Origin: Acidobacteriota bacterium
GTDB taxonomy: Bacteria; Acidobacteriota; Blastocatellia; RBC074
DNA length: 56,827 nt
Direction: 5' to 3'
NCBI GenBank assembly: GCA_016789605.1
Contig: JAEUQO010000246.1
Location: 1 to 56,827 of the forward strand
The stretch's first letter is position 1. The number at the start of each line of letters is the position of its first letter. Of the stretch, positions 51,385-56,827 are shown in pieces. Position numbers and translations under genes: made by a program. The notes under the pieces were generated by a model. That model saw only the letters and a program-made list of their open reading frames with translations. It was not told the DNA's origin and searched no databases.

Positions 51385-53934
51385 ATGAAAAAGCTTGCTG
51401 CTCATCGTTGGCTGACTGTTTTTTGTTTGTGTGCGTTGCTTTGGCCTGTGCCCAGGCTGGCAGGAAAACAGGCTACCGCACAGAAATTCGCGTTGACGAT
51501 TGACAACATCATGCGCGGGCCCGATTTGGTTGGCCACGAACCCACGCGCGTGTATTGGGCGCCTGACGGGCAGCGCGTGTACTTTCGCTGGAAGCGTGCA
51601 GGCGAAGCGCGGTTGAAAGAACCCGATTTGTATGTCGTCAATCGCGACGGCAGCGGATTGCGCAAGCTTTCTGAAGAAGAAGCCAGACAAGCGCCGCCCA
51701 GCAACGGCGAGGTTTCAAAAGACAAAAAGTGGACGCTCTTTGCCGAAGACGGTGACATTTTTCTGTATGACAACGTGAAAAACGAACGCCGCCAGTTGAC
51801 CAGCACAACCGATGGCGAAAGCAATCCGCGTTTCACTGGCGACCAAAAGCACGTGTATTTCACGCGGCAAAACAATCTCTATTCTCTCGCGCTGGAAAAC
51901 GGCGCATTGGTGCAATTGACCAATGTCGGTGGCGGCGCAACTGGCAGCGCGCTTCCGCTGCCGCCTTTGGGGGCGGGTGGCGGCTTTGGCGGTGGACGGC
52001 AAGGCGGTGGCGGCGGTGCCGGAATCGCAGCGCAAGGCCCGCCGCAAAGTGGCAACGCCAGTCAGGAAGTGATCAAAAAAGAAGAGCGCGCCTTGCTCGA
52101 AGCCGTGCGTGAACGCGCGCAAAACCGCGAAGAGCAGGAAGCCAAACGCAAAGCACGCGAAAAGCGCAAACCGTTTTCGCCGCCAGCCGGACAAGCCGTC
52201 GCGGGGCTGACGCTTTCTCCTGACGGAAAATATGTGATGGCGTCGGTGTTTCAATCGGCGAGCGGCGCCAAAAACACCATCGTGCCGAATTACATCACCG
52301 AATCGGCTTATACCGAAGACATTCCCAGTCGCAGCAAAGTCGGCGATGCACAAGGGCGCAATCGCATGGTGATCATCTCCGTCGAAACCGGCGAGGCTGC
52401 CTGGATTGATCACGGCCAGAAACAAGCGGCAGAAGCGAATGCACAAGCCGCCCCGCCCGCTTCATCAAATACGCCGCAAGGCCCGCCGCGTCGCCCGCAG
52501 GAACGCGAACGCGACGTGCAGTTGCTCGGCGGACAATGGTCAGAAGACGGCAAACACATTGCCTTGCTGGCACGTGCTGCCGACAACAAGGATCGTTGGG
52601 TGATGGTGGCAGACCCGGCTACGGGCAAAACCAAAGTGCTCGATCACCTGCACGATGATGCCTGGATTGGCGGGCCGGGCGCGTTCGCGTCGGGTTGGTT
52701 GCCGGACAACAAAACCATTTACTTCCAGTCAGAACGCGACGGCTGGGCGCATCTGTATACCGTTTCCATCGAAGGCGGTGAACCCAAACAACTGACTTCC
52801 GGCAAATTCGAAGTGTCTGACGTGCGTTTGTCGCAAGACAAAACCAGGTTCTATTTCACGTCCAGCGAAGGCAGCTTGTTTGAACGTCATCTGTATTCGA
52901 TGCCGGTGACGGGCGGCGCACGCACGCGCATCACGACCATGACGGGCAACAACGACGCCACGATTTCGCCGGATGAATCGGCGCTGGCGCTCATTCGTTC
53001 GTATAGCAATCGCCCGCCGGAACTTTATCTGGCGCCGAACAAACCCAGCGCGTCGGCGAGTGAAATCAAACAGGTGACGACCTCGCCCACCGAGGAATGG
53101 TTGAGTTACAACTGGATTGATCCGCCGATTGTGCAATTCAAAGCGCGTGACGGCGCTGAAGTCCCGGCGCGGCTTTACAAACCCGCCAACTGGCAAAAAG
53201 GCGGCCCGGCGGTTTTGTTTGTGCACGGCGCAGGCTATTTGCAGAACGTGCACAAATGGTGGAGCAGCTATTTCCGCGAATACATGTTTCATCACCTGCT
53301 GATGGAAAAAGGCTATCTGGTGATGGACGTGGATTATCGCGCTTCGGCGGGGTATGGACGCGACTGGCGCACCGGCATTTATCGGCACATGGGCGGCAAG
53401 GATTTGACCGATCAGGTAGACGCCGTGAAATACCTGGTGGCCGAACACGGCGTAGACGCCAAACGCGTCGGGTTATACGGTGGCAGCTACGGCGGTTTTA
53501 TCACGTTGATGGCGCTGTTTACCGAACCGGATGTGTTTGCGGCGGGCGCGGCGTTGCGTCCGGTGACTGATTGGGCGCATTACAACCACGGTTACACGGC
53601 GAACATTTTGAACACGCCGCAAGCCGATGCGGATGCCTACAAAATCAGTTCGCCGATTTATCACGCCCAGGGGCTGAAAGGCGCGCTGCTCATCTGTCAC
53701 GGGATGGTAGATGTGAACGTGCATTTTCAAGACACCGTGCGGCTGGTGCAGCGGCTGATTGAGTTGCGCAAAGAGAACTGGGAATTGGCCGCCTATCCGG
53801 TCGAAGATCACGGATTTGTACAACCGTCTAGCTGGGCGGATGAATACAAACGCATCTTCAAGCTGTTCGAGACCAATTTGAAAAAGAGCGAGCCTGCGCC
53901 TGCGGCAGCGGCTCCGCGCAAAACCAAAAAATGA
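51385..53934 (+). CDS. S9-family prolyl oligopeptidase-like serine peptidase, secreted
   Basis: This 849-residue protein has a signal peptide (MKKLAAHRWLTVF, then a hydrophobic core). The beta-propeller (about 60-590) has repeated WD-like strands and a Gly-rich insert near residue 200. The C-terminal alpha/beta hydrolase carries the triad Ser701 (YGGSYGG), Asp776 (GMVDVNVHF) and His809 (VEDHGF). This is the DPP IV / acylaminoacyl peptidase layout, cutting peptides after proline or removing N-terminal dipeptides. The start at 51385 is used because the upstream Met at 51292 lies in a terminator; the ribosome binding site is weak. Confidence 0.9.
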   Translation: MKKLAAHRWLTVFCLCALLWPVPRLAGKQATAQKFALTIDNIMRGPDLVGHEPTRVYWAPDGQRVYFRWKRAGEARLKEPDLYVVNRDGSGLRKLSEEEARQAPPSNGEVSKDKKWTLFAEDGDIFLYDNVKNERRQLTSTTDGESNPRFTGDQKHVYFTRQNNLYSLALENGALVQLTNVGGGATGSALPLPPLGAGGGFGGGRQGGGGGAGIAAQGPPQSGNASQEVIKKEERALLEAVRERAQNREEQEAKRKAREKRKPFSPPAGQAVAGLTLSPDGKYVMASVFQSASGAKNTIVPNYITESAYTEDIPSRSKVGDAQGRNRMVIISVETGEAAWIDHGQKQAAEANAQAAPPASSNTPQGPPRRPQERERDVQLLGGQWSEDGKHIALLARAADNKDRWVMVADPATGKTKVLDHLHDDAWIGGPGAFASGWLPDNKTIYFQSERDGWAHLYTVSIEGGEPKQLTSGKFEVSDVRLSQDKTRFYFTSSEGSLFERHLYSMPVTGGARTRITTMTGNNDATISPDESALALIRSYSNRPPELYLAPNKPSASASEIKQVTTSPTEEWLSYNWIDPPIVQFKARDGAEVPARLYKPANWQKGGPAVLFVHGAGYLQNVHKWWSSYFREYMFHHLLMEKGYLVMDVDYRASAGYGRDWRTGIYRHMGGKDLTDQVDAVKYLVAEHGVDAKRVGLYGGSYGGFITLMALFTEPDVFAAGAALRPVTDWAHYNHGYTANILNTPQADADAYKISSPIYHAQGLKGALLICHGMVDVNVHFQDTVRLVQRLIELRKENWELAAYPVEDHGFVQPSSWADEYKRIFKLFETNLKKSEPAPAAAAPRKTKK

Positions 53935-54061
53935 TCGCCGTGTTCCGGCGCGGGGCGGACAAACATTCGCCCCGATAACTTGTCGGCGTTGACCATTCGT
54001 CACACGTCTCTTTACGTTCCCCCCTTGCTGTTGTTGTTGACACTCTGTCTGGAGGAATCTG

Positions 54062-54703
54062 ATGACCACTGCGGTTGAAGAGATCATTACTCGCCTGGAT
54101 CAATTACAGCCGGAAGAAGTATCAGAACTGGAACAAGAGCTGGGCAAACGGGCCAAGCCGGGGCAGGAATCCGTCCGTCTGGTGCGCGACGTTCCACCGA
54201 CGTTAGGGCAACGGGCTGTGCGCGTCACACGCAAAACGCTGGTCAGAATTTTGTTGGCGGTCATTATTTTGGGCAGCGCGGTGGCCTGGCTGTATTTTTT
54301 CTGGACCAGGACGCTGGCTGCGGAAGTGCGGCGCGACCGCGCGCAAGTCGGCATCAGTTACAAGGTCGAGCAATTTCGCTATCGTCCGCGCGCGCGCATT
54401 GTTTTTGGCGATATCAACGACCGGCAACTGATTTGCGATCTGGCTCCGTTGCGCATTCAGGGGGTCGCCGAACAGCGCTGGCTGGGCAATGACCGCGCAA
54501 TCTATCTATCGTTGCTGGTGAATTCGCTGGAAGCCGTCAGGGCCAATGGGCGGCCTGAAACCGAAACCGCCAAACTGGTGTATGACTTTCAGCGCGGCGA
54601 ACTCTTTGTGTTTTCTTCTGCGCCGTTGTGGCGGTCGCCTTCTGGCGAAGAGCGCTGGCTGAACGAAGAGGAATTCAACGCGGTGCTGGCGCGCTATCAA
54701 TGA
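54062..54703 (+). CDS. Unknown single-pass membrane protein
   Basis: This 213-residue protein has an acidic N-terminal helix (EEIITRLDQLQPEEVSELEQEL), a basic stretch, one membrane helix (about 61-81), and a roughly 130-residue extracytoplasmic domain of unknown fold (YRPRARIVFGDINDRQLICDLAPLRIQ). GGAGG lies before the ATG. It lies 127 bases after the S9 peptidase and 139 bases before the last gene. No family was recognised. Confidence 0.78.
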   Translation: MTTAVEEIITRLDQLQPEEVSELEQELGKRAKPGQESVRLVRDVPPTLGQRAVRVTRKTLVRILLAVIILGSAVAWLYFFWTRTLAAEVRRDRAQVGISYKVEQFRYRPRARIVFGDINDRQLICDLAPLRIQGVAEQRWLGNDRAIYLSLLVNSLEAVRANGRPETETAKLVYDFQRGELFVFSSAPLWRSPSGEERWLNEEEFNAVLARYQ

Positions 54704-54718
54704 CGCGCGGCACCGCAC

Positions 54719-54753
54719 TTTTTGCCCGCGAATTTTTTGCCCGCGTATTTTTT
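54719..54753 (+). repeat. Short tandem repeat, T-run/GCCCGCG units
   Basis: TTTTTGCCCGCGAA is followed by TTTTTTGCCCGCGTA and then TTTTTT: two and a half copies of a 15-base unit just after a stop codon. The alternating T-runs and GC blocks may help end transcription; no stem is formed. Confidence 0.5.
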
Positions 54754-54842
54754 GATTGTTCAATGTCGGTGCTTCGGCCATAATCCCTCGCCGTCCACTC
54801 CCCCCATCGCTTTTCTTTGCCACCCGCAAGCCTGTTCTGTTT

Positions 54843-56827
54843 ATGTGCCGATTTTCCCGCTTACTGCTCATTTTGGTGTGTTGCGCTTCCGCTGTGGCGG
54901 GGCAGGGACAAGACCCGTCCGCTTGCGAATTGGCTGTGAGCGCTGACGGTAACCAGCCCGCAAATAACAGCCTGCTTTGCATACGTCTGAAATTGGTGGA
55001 GGGCAAAGTCACCCTGGCAAAAGCGGCGTTTACTGCCTCGCCGGAATTCCGCAAACGAATACGTCAGCCGTTGCCAGAAACAGAACAAGCGTTGTTGGAG
55101 CAATTGCGTCAGGCGCTGCAAACGGCAGAGCGGCCTTATCGTTACGCGTTGGGCGCAGAGGAACTGGCGGCGGATAACGCTGGTATGCTGAACGATCCGG
55201 CCACGCAAGAGCTGCGCACGTTCTCTGGCGCTTGGGAAACCTATCTAAACAAGTTTATAGACTGGGTCGCGGCCAACGATACGCGCTTACCGGTCGCAGA
55301 AGTGCTCATCAATCAAGCCTTCGTGCGGGGCTTTGGCCTGACCGAACCGGGCGTTCCCAAAGCCGGATTGTTCGCCGGGTTGGTCGTCGCCGCGCAAACC
55401 ACGCCGCTGTTGTTTGACGAAGGCGAAATTGATCGCCGGTACGATGCGCAAGCCGGGACCATGAAAATTTCGGTGGCTGATCCGATCAGTGATTGGGCGG
55501 ATCCGGCGCAAGCGCAAATCCTGTTGCCGGATTTCATCGGAAAGCCTGCTGAAGTGGCCGAGACCGCAGTGGAGCAGCAACGCCGCGCCGCGCGTGTGCG
55601 CCGCTTACAGCGAGAATTGCAACCGCTTGCCGGCACGCTCTTTTGTCCCAAATGCTACGAAGACCGCTTGCGCGATTTTTATCAGCGCCTGGGCTTGGCC
55701 ATGCAAGTGCAGGGGCTGCCGCAAGCCTTGCCTTTTATCACCATCGGAAATGCCAAAGCGCCGCTCACCATCACCATCATCGAAGCGCCACGCATCGCGC
55801 GCATTGTGCTTGAGCCGGAAGCCGTTGCGCCCAAAGAAATAGACAAGGTGCTCTATAACCTGCTGGATGATGCCGCGTTTCGCGCGTATGTGCGCAACCG
55901 CGATCCGATCATGGCCTCCTTGCCCGAAGACGCCAGCCATCTGACCTGGCGCTCGTTCAATTTCCAGGACAATCTGCATCGCGCCGGGCCCTATTTGAAT
56001 CTGGTCAAGCTGCAAATTCAGCAACTGCAATTGGCGCAACTTGGCTATTTGGCCAGTTACGAAATCGGCGAAGCGGATTCGACGCGTCGCGTGAATGTGA
56101 ATTTGCTGGTGCGCCGGTTGCCGCCGCAACCCGAAACCGTCAAGGAAAACACGCCCGATGCGGCACCGCCGCTGGCTGATGAGGCGGGCGTCGTGCGCCC
56201 GCAAGCCCAACAACAAGAAAACAAAACCGATTTTGATCCGGCCAGTCCGGCAGACCGTCGCGTCAAAGAGAAAAATCTCTTTCTCGGTGGCGGCTTTGAA
56301 TATTTGCCCGGTCAGGGCGTGCGCTTTTTCGGATTGGTGCAACGCTCGCGGCTGATTTCGCCGTTGGCCGACGGCAGCGTGATTGACCTGTCGCTCAAAG
56401 CCGGTGGCCAGCAAAGCGCGGGGGCATTGGGCGCCGGGAATTTCTTTGCCGATTACATCTTTTTCAACCAATTGCATCGGCGGTTGTCCGTGCAATTCAG
56501 CGTTGCGTCGGATGTACAAGCCAAACGCGCGCTGGCTGATTCGCCGGCTGAAGACTTGCTGACCGACGAACGGCGCAGCACCGGACAACTGCGCGTGGAA
56601 TTTGAACCATTCCGTGATCTGGGCGGGCGACTGTTGCGGTTTCATCTGGAAGCGCGCCACGTCACGGTTGAGTTGAATCCGGAAACGCAAAGCGCGGCGC
56701 TGACCGTCAGCAAACAGAATCTGAACACGCTCGAATGGGGCGCGCTGTATTTGTCTGAAACAAGCGAAGTCGAATTGCCGCGCCGGTTGCGGTTGGAACC
56801 GCTGATGAAATTCGGGCTGGGAGCGGC
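54843..56827 (+). CDS. Putative outer-membrane beta-barrel protein, 3' truncated
   Basis: An open frame of 661 codons runs off the window end without a stop. There is a signal peptide at residues 1-20 (CRFSRLLLILVCCASAVAG). Residues 25-300 are helical and unknown, and include LFCPKC (Cys268-x2-Cys271). Residues about 300-445 resemble alternating alpha/beta modules with some likeness to POTRA domains. From about 478 the sequence turns into amphipathic strands (FEYLPGQGVRFFGLVQRS, then FADYIFFNQLHRRLSVQFSV), as in Omp85/TpsB-type barrels. The barrel assignment is from pattern only. No strong ribosome binding site is seen before the ATG at 54843. Confidence 0.72.
   Translation, partial: MCRFSRLLLILVCCASAVAGQGQDPSACELAVSADGNQPANNSLLCIRLKLVEGKVTLAKAAFTASPEFRKRIRQPLPETEQALLEQLRQALQTAERPYRYALGAEELAADNAGMLNDPATQELRTFSGAWETYLNKFIDWVAANDTRLPVAEVLINQAFVRGFGLTEPGVPKAGLFAGLVVAAQTTPLLFDEGEIDRRYDAQAGTMKISVADPISDWADPAQAQILLPDFIGKPAEVAETAVEQQRRAARVRRLQRELQPLAGTLFCPKCYEDRLRDFYQRLGLAMQVQGLPQALPFITIGNAKAPLTITIIEAPRIARIVLEPEAVAPKEIDKVLYNLLDDAAFRAYVRNRDPIMASLPEDASHLTWRSFNFQDNLHRAGPYLNLVKLQIQQLQLAQLGYLASYEIGEADSTRRVNVNLLVRRLPPQPETVKENTPDAAPPLADEAGVVRPQAQQQENKTDFDPASPADRRVKEKNLFLGGGFEYLPGQGVRFFGLVQRSRLISPLADGSVIDLSLKAGGQQSAGALGAGNFFADYIFFNQLHRRLSVQFSVASDVQAKRALADSPAEDLLTDERRSTGQLRVEFEPFRDLGGRLLRFHLEARHVTVELNPETQSAALTVSKQNLNTLEWGALYLSETSEVELPRRLRLEPLMKFGLGA

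Noticed and set aside
55605..56690. Minus-strand open frame of 361 codons near the window end
   Set aside because: It is antisense to the truncated outer-membrane-like gene, which has a signal peptide and a consistent frame over 1985 bases.
1..56827. tRNA, rRNA, insertion sequence or prophage genes
   Set aside because: No cloverleaf with a GGTTCGAATCC-like T arm, no rRNA core sequence, and no transposase, integrase or phage structural gene was found by reading both strands.

Overview
The window is a continuous stretch of bacterial chromosome with a GC content of roughly 58-60% by eye. It is densely coded on both strands and shows no rRNA, tRNA, insertion sequence, phage or CRISPR array. Several traits together suggest an Acidobacteriota genome, probably Blastocatellia-like; this is inference. 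They are an Oar-type TonB-dependent receptor with an N-terminal carboxypeptidase-regulatory-like domain, a secreted protein with a CxxCH choice-of-anchor-V-like domain and a TIGR03437-like C-terminus, many secreted peptidases (M28, M20, P1, M23, S9), and tandem YceI proteins. Both ends cut through genes: a D-serine dehydratase/D-threonine aldolase-like enzyme on the left and an outer-membrane-barrel-like protein on the right.

Layout. 0-8.7 kb: D-amino-acid enzyme, M28 peptidase and OsmC protein; a minus-strand nurA-like / M20 peptidase / dtd run; a STAS anti-anti-sigma factor; a P1 peptidase; a LEA-like membrane protein. 8.8-14 kb: the c-di-AMP and wall-precursor operon cdaA-cdaR-glmM (minus strand) and a PBP-type transpeptidase with a very basic N-terminal tail. 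14-18.9 kb: a minus-strand operon encoding a winged-helix/TPR protein, a three-helix membrane protein, a CHAT protease-STAND NTPase-TPR protein, and then an L-asparaginase. 19-23.5 kb: PEP carboxylase and a divergent arsenic module (arsR / arsI-arsN2) with a clear operator-like dyad. 23.6-28.7 kb: a small membrane protein, a structured intergenic region, a VOC protein, an old-yellow-enzyme-type oxidoreductase, an ECF sigma factor with a zinc-finger partner, and an eight-helix membrane protein. 28.9-35.1 kb: TonB receptor, a frameshifted nucleotidyltransferase with its small partner, and a GMC oxidoreductase. 35.1-40.1 kb: a hairpin-rich intergenic region, selA, the CxxCH secreted protein and a CysQ-like phosphatase. 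40.2-49.9 kb: a long plus-strand run (cyclase, DinB, a short HEAT-like frame, an alkyltransferase-like protein, YbjQ, two YceI, M23 peptidase, L,D-transpeptidase, aldehyde dehydrogenase, B12-binding radical SAM). 50-56.8 kb: a duplicated-domain secreted protein, an S9 peptidase, and two unknown envelope proteins.

Two places deserve most attention. (1) The CHAT-STAND-TPR operon (14.0-18.9 kb) has the architecture of a bacterial cell-death or anti-phage conflict system. The TPR-coding 3' part of its large gene is far more AT-rich than the rest, as if the sensor end had been exchanged. (2) The short HEAT-like frame at 41434 is interrupted by an in-frame TGA. The TGA is followed, at the same spacing as in E. 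coli fdhF, by a hairpin with a GGTC loop and an unpaired T three pairs below it, a close match to a bacterial SECIS. Because selA lies 4 kb upstream, selenocysteine readthrough is worth testing against the simpler explanation of a nonsense mutation.

All identifications come from reading translated motifs by eye. Nothing was confirmed by database search.
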